From contig NC_089730.1 in the NCBI RefSeq assembly GCF_035083965.1, positions 16,103,242 through 16,167,241 of the forward strand: a stretch of 64,000 nucleotides of DNA, written 5' to 3'. Position 1 is the stretch's first letter. The number at the start of each line of letters is the position of its first letter. Shown here piece after piece: positions 11,301 to 22,416 of the stretch. A program made the translations under genes and the position numbers. This stretch comes from Branchiostoma lanceolatum. Taxonomy: Eukaryota > Chordata > Leptocardii > Amphioxiformes > Branchiostomatidae. Under the pieces are notes generated by a model. The model saw only the letters and a program-made list of their open reading frames with translations, had not been told where the DNA came from and made no database searches.

Positions 11301-14300
11301 TCTATGACCATTTCTGCCTTACCTTCAGGTCTTTCAATGTGTAGAAACCTTTCCCACACAGCTCACACTGGAAGGGCCTGTCGTTGGTGTGTTTTCTCCG
11401 ATGGACCTCCATCTTCCTGGGTGTCTGGAACATCTCACCACAGAAGTCACACTGGGTGCTCTTCTTTGTCTTAAACGTGGGGTCCTATAGATATAGATAT
11501 AGACACAGACATAGATGGTACAATATATTCTCAACAATCTGAGCTCTGGTTGTTGTTCACCTTGTAGTGCCTAGTAGCATATACATGTCAGTCAGCAAGT
11601 CTCCCTACTGCTTCAGTAACGGTAATTTTCACGGAAGGGTTGCTATCCCTTCCCCTTTAACGTGCTCGAGGCACCTCCTCGAATACGGCACCCTCATTTT
11701 ACGTCCTTTCTGAAAGAGGAGTGCAGCCCCAACAGAGCTGTCCTTCCCAGGATTTGGACCGGGTCTCCCAGTTACCAACTAATTGGAACCAGGAGCTCAA
11801 CTGTGAAGCTGCTACCAGTTGAACTATAGGGACACCCCTCTATCTGGTAGCGTTAAAAATAGTTGATTTGTTCTCCTGAGCCTGATTTGATCACAAAACA
11901 AACATTTGCCCAAAACAAATCCTGGTATCTAACCCTGTTATAGCTGCCGATATAGCTGTTGTATCATTTGCAAAGAATGAGGATGAAAGAGACTCCGCAG
12001 CTATAAAAGGGTTAGATACCAGGCTACATGTACATGGTCAATGTCTTAATTTAGTGAAGTCATTGCTGTACCTTGAGGTGCTTGTCCTTGTGCTTCTCGA
12101 AGCACTCCAGAGTCTTGAACCTCTTGTCACAGATCTCACAGACATGCGAGGCGGGGGAGTGGACCGTCCGCTCGTGACGCTTCATGTCGCCTTTGTCCAT
12201 GAACTGTCTGTCGCACTGGTCGCACTGGAATGGTTTATAGCCTGCAGAAGAAGTACATGTAATGCCAATACCTTCATAGACCCAAATGTAACATTAAAAA
12301 ACTCTGAAGAAAAACTCAGAAGAAATTTAATGTCCACAACTTCATAGATCCAAATGTAACATCTTCAGAACTTTAACTATTAGAGCTTATTCTGAACAAA
12401 ATCTGTCAACCACAAAATCATAGCAGTCATCAGTATATTTTCAAGAGCTTTAATACATTTTACATCAATTTTTTGTGATACATCTAAAACAGATCAGATG
12501 GCAATGGAATGACTATCAGAAATAAGTTTTATTTTACCTCAACCAAAGTTTTGTATATGACAAAATTCCACAGCTAGCTAATCACCAGTCCTTCATTTGT
12601 GATTAATTTTGCTCCCATTGAAATTTAAATGACTTCCTCATTATCTGAGATACTGTGTTGGAAGATCTCCTTTCTTATGCTAAGTTTAAGGTTTGCTGCA
12701 GTACCTGTGTGTTCCACCTGGTGGCGCTTCAGCAGCCTGATCATCTTGAAGCTCTGCCCACACTCCTCACAGGGGTAGGTCTTCTTGCCGTGGTGCAGGC
12801 TTCTGTGGCTGTGCAGACTCTGCACCGTGCTGTACCTAAACCATAGAAATGGGAAGAAAAATGTACTGAGTAAAACAGATTAGATTAACATTGCTACAGG
12901 AAGGAGACCACAGTAATCAAGGACAAATGTGCTGTGCAGGCTCTTACAATGTATATGTATATGCATATTCCTGTGCTGCAGAAAAGGCTCTTCAAATTTG
13001 CAATTTCATTATGAAGATGGAAATCAGCCAAATTCATCAGTGCACATCAATTTTTGTTTGTTTTGTTTGAACCTTTGTTTATTCATGATAAGCTTTTTTT
13101 GCAAGATGGTATGGAAGACATTCTGATGAACACAAAGGTGAAAGTTAGCTGCATATTTCTTTCCACAATCTTGAAAATATTTCCACAGGTTGCAGGTGTG
13201 TATTTTTGCTATGATCGGTCCCTACATTTTGCAACACTTGTCATACCCCAGTAACTAGATTTCTGATCTTTTCTTTTTGAAATGAAGTTATTTATATATA
13301 AAAGTGTATGTTAGCACTGATTAGTAGTGTTTCTACATGTTGCAGGTGTGTCCCTACTTTTTGCCACACTTGTCACACTCCAGTTTCCTGTCTGCAGGGT
13401 CGGTCCGTTTGTGTCTCCTCCTCCTTCTCCTGGTGGGGGCGGGGGTGGGGGAGCCCCCCGGGGTGTAGTCCTCATCCTCACCCACATCTGCACCGTCCGT
13501 CTGGATGTAGATACTCTTCATCCTCCGCTTCCTGGGGGGAGGGGAGTCGTCTCTCGCTGGGGAGGCTAGCTCCTAAAGATAGATGTTAATGACAATGATA
13601 ATAATTTTCATTGCATATCTCAGGCCAGAAGGGTTAAATCAATGTAGGATCCTACCTAAACAAAAGAGAAAATGAAAAGCATGTACTGTTATACTACATC
13701 TAAATCTACAGTTTACTTAACACACCTTGTCTTATGAAATATATATCGACGAATTCACAGAATTTGTTAAATTACATCAGTATTTGACGGTGTGATAGTT
13801 ATAAATTATTGAAACAAGTCATAAAACTATAGCAGAAAGAAACTATTTCTAGTTTGTCTTGATTTTTTTGCAGAACACTTTGTATATAAACTTTTTCCTG
13901 TTTTCACCATATTTGTAACAAACACATTGCCCAATTCTGAGTAAATAGCCAAAGAAAGCACACTGAGAGATTGCTGTACCTTGAAGGAAATTTTCTTCCC
14001 CCGAGTTCCCATCCTAGACGGTGGTGGAGGGACATCAAAATCCCTTCTTTTCCTGGACCCCCCACGTGTTTTTGTCTTCTCCGATGCAGCTCCTTTTCCT
14101 GACTTCCCTTCTTCAACCCCATCTTCTCCATTCCCTTCCTGTTGTAAGAAAGAAAATATGGAGACTTCATGTGTTAGTGATTGACAAGTAGAGTTGACAG
14201 ACCCAGGTACTTCATTTAACTTCTTTTATAGATCACAGTTTACTTAACAGGTGATTTTTCTTGACATGTTACAAAAGCACAGTGACTTTTGTAAGATGCT

Positions 14301-17300
14301 CTACGACTTTACAAACATGTGGATACAAATGAATTAACCTACATGTACGTACAACCAAGGATAGATTTAACCTCCTTGGCACAAGTGTATGAATAAATCA
14401 ACATGTTGACCTCTTAGGACCTCTTTGGACTTGTTTCCAAGGATAACATTGTCTGAATGTATAAAGACAATTCAAACTCTACTTCTGGATAAAAATTCGG
14501 AGATTTATTTCCGGATGTTTCGAGTGACATCCATCACTCTTCTTCAGTGTCACTTAAGTGAACTAGCAGAACTAACCAGCACTTATATACAATAACTAGA
14601 AAAACTATATACCGGTATGGTGTTGTCTTACCATAGGAACCTTCCTAACACATTTAACATTACAATGTGTTGTCTTACCATAGGAACCGTCCTAACTTAT
14701 TTTACATTACAATGTCGCTTATGCATGACTGTGTTATTTGCCATGTAAAAACTGTTTTTTCTAGTTATTGTATATACATGTAAGTACTGGTTAGTTCTGC
14801 TAGTTCACGTTAGTGACGCTGAAGAAGAGTGATGGATGTCACTCGAAACGTCCGGAAATAAATCTCTGAATTTTTATCCAGTAGTAGAGTTTGAATTGTC
14901 TTTATATATTGTTTACCTGGATGTCTAACCTTCACAAACGTAGCATTGTCTGAATGCAATTCAATTTACATATAAAACTAGGAGAGACATACAAGTATTA
15001 GAAAATTAGGGAGGCTTACTAGTATTAGAAAACAGCAACTTTAACAGACATACATGTAATCATTCTCTTCAAATTAGCCATGTTTTGAACAATAAGTGAA
15101 TCTGACAGTAAGAAGACTGACTAACCTGATTAGCTGACCCATCAGTGGCCTGGCTCAGTGTAGCCGCCATCCCCTGTCCAATCACTGACAGCTGGTCCGA
15201 CGAGGACAAACTCTGCAGCTTGGCATTTCCAGCCTCCTCGTCACTGGAAACAGACTCCATGGCGGCCCCTTGGTCTGTCTTACCTGCCAACAATGTCAAG
15301 AAAATGTCCAGACTGTGCATGAAGTACAAAACGACTTATACTCTGCTGGTGGACGTACTGACTACTTTAACCATCTAGTACCAGCTCAGAAAAGAACAAT
15401 AGTCATGCCTTCAAGTACCAGAGTTATCTACCTAGAATTGAGGTGTTCAAAAATGTGTTTTTCCCTAGGCCTAGAACTATTTTTAGCTAGGATTTACAGA
15501 CAGAGCATCCAAAAATTGGGGGGGGGGGGGTCAAAACAGTCGGAACCAGAGTTCCCCAATGGGCTCTATGGGTTAACAATACATGTAACCCATTAGCTTT
15601 GCAAAAAATTGTCAGTCAATTTACATGCTGTCCCAGTGACTGGTATGAGGAAAGAAAAGTGGAACACATGTACATTTGTGCATGTAATTACAAGGGAAAC
15701 AGGGCGTCCTCTTGGTGTCCCCTGCATAATGGCATCTAATTCTTTGTTTTCTTAGTGTATGGCATCCAAAAGACACACCTGTAGTACCGACTCCCACAGC
15801 GGATCCTACCGCCGTACTAATCTGAATCTTGATGACGAGGTCTAAGATCGTCTCCATCTCGAACAGCTTGGCGACCCGGATGAAGTCAGAGTGATCCGGC
15901 TCCTCCGGAGGAATCTTCCCCGTGTACATGAACTCCAGGATGTGGGAGAAGCTGTCCGGGGTGATGTCACTGATGGCCAGGTCAAAGGGTATGACCCCAC
16001 TGTTCTGGTTACAGAAGAGGGTGTGGAAGTGAGCGCTGTAGGAGGCCAGGATGGCCTTGTGGGCGGGGAAGGACTGATCCCCAACCTGTAACAGTAGAAT
16101 AGCACAGTGATTTACTAAAAGGCAATCAGTTGGGAGACATCAAGTGTACCAAACAAGATGTCACTCATAATCATATTCTACATCTCTGGCATTTGTATCA
16201 ACTAGATGGAAAAAGTTTCAGTACACCATTATGGATATGTCCAATAGCACTGAGAAATTAAAAAAAATTAAGTGCTGGGTAGTTTTGACTTTTTGCTTTC
16301 AAAATTCCCTACTACCATGTAGTATCAACCTTCTCCATACATATGTAGGTAGCTGTTATGCGCAAAGTGTTAGGCAGCACAGAGAAGAAGGTATTGCAAG
16401 CATTTTGCTAGGATATGTTATGGCTATCTGAGGGAAAACGCAGAATTGGACTATTTGGAGAAACACACACTACTTTATTCAAGTATTGACATTGATTTGA
16501 AAGAGACACATGACTCACAGGTTCTGCATTGATGACCGCCATAAAGGACAAGACGTACTGGAAAAACTTTATTCAGTGTACCTCACCGGAGTAAATCCAG
16601 ACGAAAGATGATGATGATGAGATGAACGTTATGGCCGGGACAGATGGACGGACAGACAGATGGTTGGATGGATATCAAAATGTATGGCACTGTGCTTCCA
16701 AGTACATTGAAAATGATATGAGTACCTGTATGTTGACATCACACAGCTGTCCCTCCAGGCGCTGTATGTTGAGCGACTGCAGCAGGTGGGCTCCCAGGTG
16801 CGAGGTGGCAGCCGGTACACCTGTATCCATGGTTACAACATCTGGCTCCAGCCTGAATCAAAATGAACAAAACAGGACTTTGGAATCAAATATAATATAA
16901 TATATAAGACTAGCAGTATTACAAAGGGAGTTCAGAATGCAGGGACATTTGTTGAGAACCAGGTTTGATGTTTAATTTTGAAAGGATACCCCAGATGAAA
17001 TACCAGTGTTACCAGTGTTACCATTAGTGATTACCACAATATAATTTAATGATGATGATCTGAGATAATGAATTTCCTACAAATACTTGAAGTTTTTAGA
17101 GAAACCGTGAAAAGTCATGTCTCTCTTGGAAGGACCCTTTCTTTAGGTTACGAGTGCAAATCTTGGAATGTGTCTCATTGTCAATCAGCAATGACTTTCA
17201 AACTTGACCTTCACTAAATTCCAAAATTATCAACCCAGTTGAATGCATCTTGGAGGTAGAAAAACAACTTTTTCCCCTTCTTTTCTTTAAAAATATGAAG

Positions 17301-17605
17301 GAATTGAGATGGAAGACTGAAGGGACTTCTTCTAAGTCCTGATAACATATCATCAGAATAACATAACTTTGTAATTTACATTTTCTAACGTTACACAATA
17401 TGTCATTTAGAGTGCAAAACTTAACATCAAAATGATAGTTAATCTGCTTTCATTTTCCCAAAATAATCCAAGGATTTCATCTATAAAACCCTCTAAAACC
17501 TCAGCTAAACACATAAAACATGCAGACTTGTTCCTGCAGCCCTGTTATCAGCTGTGACCTATGTGGTCTCTCCACCCGACTGCTGAGAACTCACCAGGCA
17601 GCCAT
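8355..17605 (-). CDS. BTB/POZ zinc-finger transcription factor, ten C2H2 fingers
   Basis: Thirteen exons: 17605-17595, 16852-16726, 16085-15779, 15283-15126, 14138-13980, 13572-13358, 12835-12705, 12241-12072, 11484-11323, 10956-10767, 10306-10187, 9345-9074, 8486-8355. All junctions keep frame, giving 717 residues. Residues ~20-130 are a BTB domain ([23 protein letters not shown], cut here; [25 protein letters not shown]). Residues ~200-315 are basic and Pro/Ser-rich, with likely nuclear signals ([15 protein letters not shown]). Ten C2H2 fingers follow from CDKCGKKY to CPHCNAGF, then a Gln/Val-rich tail (~605-717). BTB-ZF proteins dimerise through BTB and bind DNA in the nucleus, often as repressors. 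A start at 16830 (ACCATGG) is an alternative if the first exon uses the donor near 17655. I cannot assign a vertebrate orthologue. Confidence 0.9.
8522..8615. repeat. Dispersed repeat, GGTCCCTGACA...GGGCAGCAGTC family, copy 1
   Basis: Shares TTTGATTATACTRCTGCTRGGGTCCCTGACA and GGCAGCAGTCGRCTAGTCTTCACAC (cut into phrases) with 57866-57960 and, inverted, with 30388-30525. It lies in the last intron of the BTB gene. Confidence 0.6.
9481..9720 (+). repeat. Partial tandem copies of the penultimate-exon edge
   Basis: The stretch just outside and inside the acceptor of exon 9345-9074 (GAGCACTGCTTAAAGCCTGG, then GTTTGAAAGTTAAGATT) recurs at 9506-9560. AGTCTTGAAGTGTGTCTTGATGTGAGCCTTC recurs at 9633-9670. 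The copies carry no full open frame and are tandem decay products of the exon and its flank. Confidence 0.6.
9790..10090 (+). mobile_element. tRNA-derived SINE, family B, plus copy
   Basis: Head with B-box-like AGTTCGATTCCTGG at ~9843, then the conserved body CACTCCATCCAGGTGTAAAAATA, TTCCAATACCGTGC and ACAACCAACCCACTG. It is colinear with 63355-63620 and inverted relative to 30266-30650 and 42352-42640. It lies in an intron of the BTB gene. Confidence 0.75.
10640..10755. repeat. Foldback family GTACACAACCAAGTG, partial copy
   Basis: Contains GTGAACCAGTCAGAATTGCCCTG, AAGGTGACAGATGGTCACC and TGTGTACAAAGAGTCTTTTC. The parts match the complete foldback at 51907-52110. Confidence 0.55.
11559..11836 (-). 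mobile_element. tRNA-derived SINE, family A, copy 2
   Basis: Reverse complement begins GGGGTGTCCCTATAGTTCAA, with an A-box-like CTATAGTTCAACTGGTAGC and B-box-like GGTCCAAATCC, then the body shared with 272-575. It lies in a BTB-gene intron. Retention of both pol III boxes makes this the better-preserved copy. Confidence 0.75.
14463..14910. mobile_element. Foldback element with ~100-bp inverted repeats
   Basis: Left arm (AAGACAATTCAAACTCTACT ... GATGTTTCGAGTGACATCC) mirrors the right arm ending near 14910 (GGATGTCACTCGAAACGTCC ... AGAGTTTGAATTGTCTTT). The loop holds two tandem copies of a ~58-bp unit (GTGTTGTCTTACCATAGGAA at 14620 and 14671). A single-arm relative occurs at 34790-35015. No transposase frame, so non-autonomous. 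It lies in an intron of the BTB gene. Confidence 0.75.
15640..15778. repeat. Dispersed repeat abutting a BTB-gene splice donor
   Basis: GTATGAGGAAAGAAAAGTGG..., GGGCATCTAATTTCTTTG-like and AAGACACMC blocks are shared with 58060-58195. The repeat ends exactly where the exon at 15779 begins, so the donor GTGTGTCTTTTGG lies in repeat sequence. Confidence 0.55.
16590..16690 (+). repeat. Simple repeats (GAT)n and (GACA/GATG)n
   Basis: GATGATGATGATGAGATG followed by GGACGGACAGACAGATGG-like low-complexity sequence in the second intron of the BTB gene. Confidence 0.6.
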
Positions 17606-18177
17606 CTTACCTCCCAGAACGGACGATAAGGGGTCTTTTTTCCAGCCAAAATCAAACTTACCTGCTTCTTAAAGGAAATGCGAGCGGAGAATCTCCACCA
17701 AAGTAGTTTCAACGGAAATTATAGATATTTCTTGGATGTTTTCTTGTCACTATGGCCTTGATATCCATGGAAAAACACCTAAAATGCTAAACAATCGGTT
17801 GGGAAAGACAATCTAGCTACGCTGCATGATGGGAAGGGCTAGTTCATTCGGTAAAGAGGGGGTTTATATTAGCGAGGAAAATTATATTTCATAGATCAAA
17901 TTAATAATTAAACAGTTTTGATACTGTTGATTTATCAAATACTATTGTTGTTAATAATTGTGAACTTTTTGTTCATTTGGATCCCATTGTATTTTGGTTT
18001 AAGAGATAATGCCTAGTGAATAAGTGGAATAATCCACGAAAAGCATAGTGGGAAAACCTAACATCTCGAAACGAGAAGCCTTCCGGGTTCTAGTCCGTTC
18101 AAAAACACAATTTTTGCTTCTTTAACATCTTCTGTACTTTAAGGGATACATTGTAAGTGTCGGCACGATCGGTAGAG
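17606..18177. promoter_or_regulatory. Probable bidirectional promoter, BTB-ZF gene and ZDHHC24-like gene
   Basis: The two genes are divergent, with first codons at 17605 (minus) and 18178 (plus), 572 bp apart. On the minus strand AAGATGGCTGCC at the first start resembles a YY1 site placed at or just past a start site. An alternative non-coding first exon on that strand could end at AAGCAG/GTAAGT near 17655. No TATA box is convincing. Shared promoter use is inferred from geometry alone. Confidence 0.5.
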
Positions 18178-20525
18178 ATGGAGGGCACCATAGACCAAAG
18201 CTTCGTCAGGAGAGCGCGTCAGTTTTTGCCGAAAAGTCGAGGAGACAAGGTTGGTTTCCAACGACCTGTAGCGCTTTTCGTTACGTTCCGTTTACTCCCA
18301 AACAAACGGACATCTTCAGTTGCTAAACTGTTATGGTTTGATTAATCGACATTTTTGTCAGCCCATATAACCTGTAAATTGCGGCCAACATAATGTAGGT
18401 CTTTGAAACCGTGGGTGTAATCAATTACTAGTACCTCCTTAGTATCATGCTGCTAAATGATAAACAATGCTGCTCAAGTTGTGGACAATTTTATCCGATC
18501 CTTTTATCCCACGTAATTGTCTACAGTACACTGCATGATTATCATGCTATGGTGCACGTGGCGACTGTTGGAGGGCTTCTAATGTTAGCATGCAGTCTTA
18601 TAATATACATAATCAAGCCCTCACAACAGCTACATAACAGTCGCCATGGCTACAACATTGTAGTGGAAAGTAGAAACGTAAAAAAACAAACATGTAGCAG
18701 GTCTTTCAATACTTGGTCGTACAGACATGTGACTCTAGTAAACCACTAAAAGTATAACCACTCAAAGGTACCAGAAGTCCTGTCTTTTGTGTTTTTGTTG
18801 TTGTTGTTTATTTTTATGATGAATAATGTTTCATTTTCTCAGGTGGCGTTTGCTTTCCTTGTGTTGATGATTCACCTGATCTTCTACTTTGAGCTGTACC
18901 GAGTTCTCCCAGAGATCTACCATGAGCCCTGCCTGGCTAGCTACATTCACACAGCCTTCATGGCATTTGTATACGTCAACACGGTGAGATAGTTTGTATG
19001 AACGATTAGGCAAGACCAGTTTGATGTAGATACATGTACACATACAAACACTCGTTCTTCCCCCGCACCATCTCACAATGGAACGCCCTGCCTGGCACGG
19101 TTGTATCGGCTCCCACTGTTGAGTCATACTGTGCCAGGCTGGAGGCCTGCCCACCTTAGCCTGGGACCTCCTCCTCCCCTACTTTGCCCCTTGCGGGGTT
19201 ATCTGGGGGTTAACGATTATGATGATGATAATGACATGTAAACATGTAAACCTTTTTATTGAACTTATATGTTATATGTATTCAATAACAAATGACTAGA
19301 GGGTCTACGCTGAAAATAGACCAGCCTGGCGAGCCCTATGCATGTCTGCAGCCGCCATGCAACAGACTCTGATGCCTGCCAACGATTGATTGTATTCAAT
19401 AAGGCTGTTTGCCTGAAGTAAGAGCAAAACAACTTCCAAGGTCACCCTCCAGACTGAATCCATTTGAACGAATTCTACAATTTTTCAATAGGAGCAATCA
19501 CAACGATGTCATGGTGATGCAGTGGTAGGCAAAAATTAGATGGAACACAAAAGATTAATACATGTTTATTAATGATTTGATCTGAATATCAAGTAGTACT
19601 CTAATCTGCTAACATCGTTCATTGAATACCCCAGATGTAGACAACCTTATGTCAGACCCACTGGCACTATTGGTACTCATTTCTTCTTCACTCTGTCCTT
19701 GTCCTAGCCAGTGAGTACCATCCTCTGTAGTGACCGCTGGCTCAAAAAAAATCGAGCAAGCGGTCACTACGGAGGATGGTACTCAGGCTATCTTTGTCCC
19801 TCACCCCCCACAGGTGTTTAAACCCTACATCTGATCTTACCACCTTCTTTATTCATTCCCCCCAGGTTGGTAACCTGTTCATGATGATGTACGTAGACAC
19901 CACCACTGGTAGCCACGTCCTGCCCAGCGTGTTGAAGCCTGGCTGGCATTTCTGTGCCTCGTGCGAAGCCAACGCGCCGCCGCGTTCCTTCCACTGCTGG
20001 GAGTGCGGCACGTGCATCCTGAAGCGCATACACCACTGTACCTTCACCGGAAACTGTGCCGCGTGGGCTAACCAGCGCTACTACATCGTGTTCCTACTCT
20101 ACATGAGCATAGGGGCGGTGTACACAAACATTATGAACTTTGACTATGTATGGGATGTTATGGGGGGGCTGACTGTGAAATCTATCCTGACAATGTTTGC
20201 CCCTTTGATAATGTGGTTAGCAGGGATGGCCAAAGCACACACTTTCTTTGCATCCCTAATGTCTATGGTGTGTCTCATAGGGGGAGTTTTTTCCATGGTG
20301 TTATTCTATTTCCACAGTAAGCTGACTCTCATGAACAGAACGGTGTTTGAGTTCAATAAACGGATCAGTGATTACGACTTGGGGTGGCAGCGGAACCTGG
20401 AACAGGCCTTTGGCACCAGGTGGCAGTTGGTGTGGCTATTTCCTCTGCTGCCGTCACCCCTGCTGGGAAATGGTTTGGAGTTCCCTGTGAATAGTGATGT
20501 TTCAGAGGCAGTGAAAGACATGTGA
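18178..20525 (+). CDS. ZDHHC24: ZDHHC24-like protein with IHHC in place of DHHC
   Basis: Three exons, 18178-18249, 18843-18983 and 19866-20525, encode 290 residues, close to the ~284 of vertebrate ZDHHC24. The first donor (AAG/GTTGGT) is weak; the others are good. Transmembrane segments are visible at ~25-43 and ~57-80, then the cysteine-rich domain (C101, C104, H114, C115, C118, C121, H127, H128, C129, C135), then two or three more hydrophobic segments. The C-terminal YDLGWQRNLEQAFGTRWQLV, followed by W and SPLLGNG, is the ZDHHC24 signature I recognise. DHHC enzymes transfer palmitate to cysteines at Golgi/ER membranes. Here residue 126, normally Asp, is Ile (ATA at 20028), while the acyl-accepting Cys129 is kept, so activity may be altered. 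Divergent from the BTB gene. Confidence 0.87.
19706..19789. repeat. Foldback element, copy 2 of 3
   Basis: Arms AGTACCATCCTCTGTAGTGA and its mirror GGTCACTACGGAGGATGGTA close on an A-rich loop; the outer tips are AGCC and GGCT. It lies 76 bp before the last ZDHHC24 exon acceptor. Confidence 0.8.
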
Positions 20526-21490
20526 AGCACAATGTTTATTTCTGTGTTTTCTACTGTTATTATGTTCCTATATGTTGAGACTACAGTAGATCAGGTAGAT
20601 ACCATCTATTCAAAAAGAAAGATTTTTCCAGTGTGCCTCACTATTGTAGAGTAGGCAAATCCACACAAATGCACACAAGGGTGAGTTGCCAAGATAGACA
20701 TAGTTGATCTATGATGAAGCACATGCACATCCCTTAGAAGATAAGATTACTAGAATTAGAAATATATATTTAGAGTAAACAGATAAGTGCCATGGTGATC
20801 TTGAAAAAATGATGTTGACAATCAAGGGGCCAAGTTCAACAATGCCTATTGTTCTGAACAAGGAGGTTTGTGTGATTTGGTGTAGCAATCATGGTAAGGA
20901 GTCAGAATATTCATTAAGATATTAAGCCATATCACATATCAACAGTCTCAGGACTGTCTCTTGTCCCTCCGTCCCAGGGCAAAAAATTGCTTGTTGGGAC
21001 AGAAAAAAAATTCACCCCATTCGGCCAAAGAATCTGACATGTGGTTGAAGAAAATGTATTTTCAAAAGCTTAAGAAATTCAAATTCAAAAATTAACAATG
21101 AGTGGGTCAGAAAAAGATGGAGACAGCCCTGTGCAGTATACTGTAAGTAGCAAAAAGTCCACGAACCTTAGGTGTATTGTGTGTATGCACTAGACAATAC
21201 ACTAGACTTACATGTTCTCTATTACCACTGGTGACATATCATAGAACTTGAAGTAGGAATAAAGTGCCTCATCTGTTGTCAGAATTTATCTGAAGGTGAC
21301 AACCCTATTCTGATGCCATGTTTCCATGAAGTAGTTTTGTAACTAGCCTTTAGCACTCTGATCAGAGAAGCCGTTTGGCACCCAATTCCCTGTTGTTCCA
21401 GAGTTAGGCAGCAGGGAGAAGGTTAACTTCTCATTAATTATGTTGCACAGCTGTTTATGTACAGCATCAATGACAAGTCAACTTCCCAAT
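20526..21490 (+). other. 3' flank of ZDHHC24-like gene
   Basis: AATAAA at 21258-21263 and again at 21664 and 21674 are candidate transcript ends. 20940-21130 holds a repeat with ACAGTCTCAGGACTGTCTC and GTCCCTCCGTCCCA, related to the inverted-repeat element at 61280-61500. No further coding segment seen. Confidence 0.45.
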
Positions 21491-22009
21491 GTTTTGATGG
21501 GTTACAAAGTTTCTTATCGAGGTGGACTGTACATGTAGATGATCCTGCCTTGAATGATGATTTTAACTGTTTTATTTATGTGAAGGAATCGTTTGTGTAT
21601 ATTTTGTGGTTTATGTATATTGTGTGAGTAGAAGGGTTTGATAAATATGCCTACATTTCATGAAATAAAGATGAATAAAGCCAAAAAATGGTTAATATAT
21701 GGAGGTGTCTAGACATAATATGTTTTCTCCATGTGTAGGCGGCATTTCAATAGATAGCTGCATTTGCTCTTGTGCCGTAAGTGTGAATTGGCCATGATTT
21801 CCTGGAGCCTGGAAGTAAACAGTGTCCTTCAAAGAGGAGATAATGCATAAGGAAACAAATTACACCTGTGTCAATAGTTTGATAATCATGCCATCAATGC
21901 GTCAAATTAAACATATTGTTTGAGAGTAAGTCGATCAGGATAAAACGACTGAGCAGGCAAATGTGAGCGCTTGGAGACGTTTTGTAAAGGGGCGCGTTCT
22001 TTTTCCTGA

Positions 22010-22105
22010 TTTCGTAAGGGGCACGGTGAATTCTACCTGCGACATTTGTGGAAAAGTTTTCGTCAATTCCTAAGCGCGAAGTCGTCACAGGAATACAGTA
22101 CATTC
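22010..22105 (+). pseudogene. Broken upstream copy of finger 1
   Basis: GGGCACGGTGAATTCTACC and the following bases repeat the start of the intact frame (22150-22237) about 131 bp upstream. They read CDICGKVF, then a TAA in place of the third residue of the helix, then RSRHRNTVH. The start ATG is GTG here. It is a tandem duplicate of the finger-1 coding segment, decayed by a stop. Copy B carries the same lesion at 26537-26632, so the decay predates the large duplication. Confidence 0.7.
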
Positions 22106-22161
22106 TAACGTGTGTGTGTTGTAAAGGGGCGTTTCTTTCTGAGTATCCTAAGAGGGGCACG

Positions 22162-22416
22162 ATGACTTTTACCTGCGACATTTGTGGAAAAGTTTTCACC
22201 AGTTCTATCTCTCAAAGTCGTCACAGGAATACAGTACATGCTGACGGGCCGTCAGCGCACCGGTGTGGTATATGTGGAGCCTTGTTTTCTAGAAGAGACA
22301 GCCTGAAACGCCATGAGCTGACGACACATGACTCCAGCAGGCCTACGTACGTGTGTGACTCCTGTGGCAGGGTTTTCCACAGACGGGATCACATCGTTCG
22401 TCACTTTCGTGTGTAG
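22162..22416 (+). CDS. Short C2H2 zinc-finger protein or exon, copy A
   Basis: 84 residues from ATG at 22162: finger 1 CDICGKVFTSSISQSRH...H, finger 2 CGICGALFSRRDSLKRH...H, finger 3 CDSCGRVFHRRDHIVRHFRV then TAG. Finger 3 stops before its last zinc-binding His; a His codon follows the TAG directly. A possible acceptor (TTCTTTCTGAGTATCCTAAG) precedes AGGGGCACGATG, so this may be a terminal exon and not a whole gene. The open frame extends back to 22048 only by crossing an out-of-frame copy of finger 1, which I discount. C2H2 fingers bind DNA in the nucleus. No other domain is visible and expression is unproven. Confidence 0.6.
   Translation: MTFTCDICGKVFTSSISQSRHRNTVHADGPSAHRCGICGALFSRRDSLKRHELTTHDSSRPTYVCDSCGRVFHRRDHIVRHFRV

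Noticed and set aside
13308-13589. Plus-strand Pro/Gly/Ser frames at 13.3-13.6 kb
   Set aside because: They are antisense to the BTB-gene exon 13572-13358, which joins in frame to the first zinc finger.
15510-15535. G-run (about 12 G) as a functional quadruplex
   Set aside because: Single homopolymer run in an intron with no repeated G-tracts; no support for function.
22048-22161. N-terminal extension of the finger frame back to 22048 (and 26575 in copy B)
   Set aside because: It starts at GTG and reads the decayed finger copy in the wrong frame; the sense frame there has a stop. Treated as read-through artefact.
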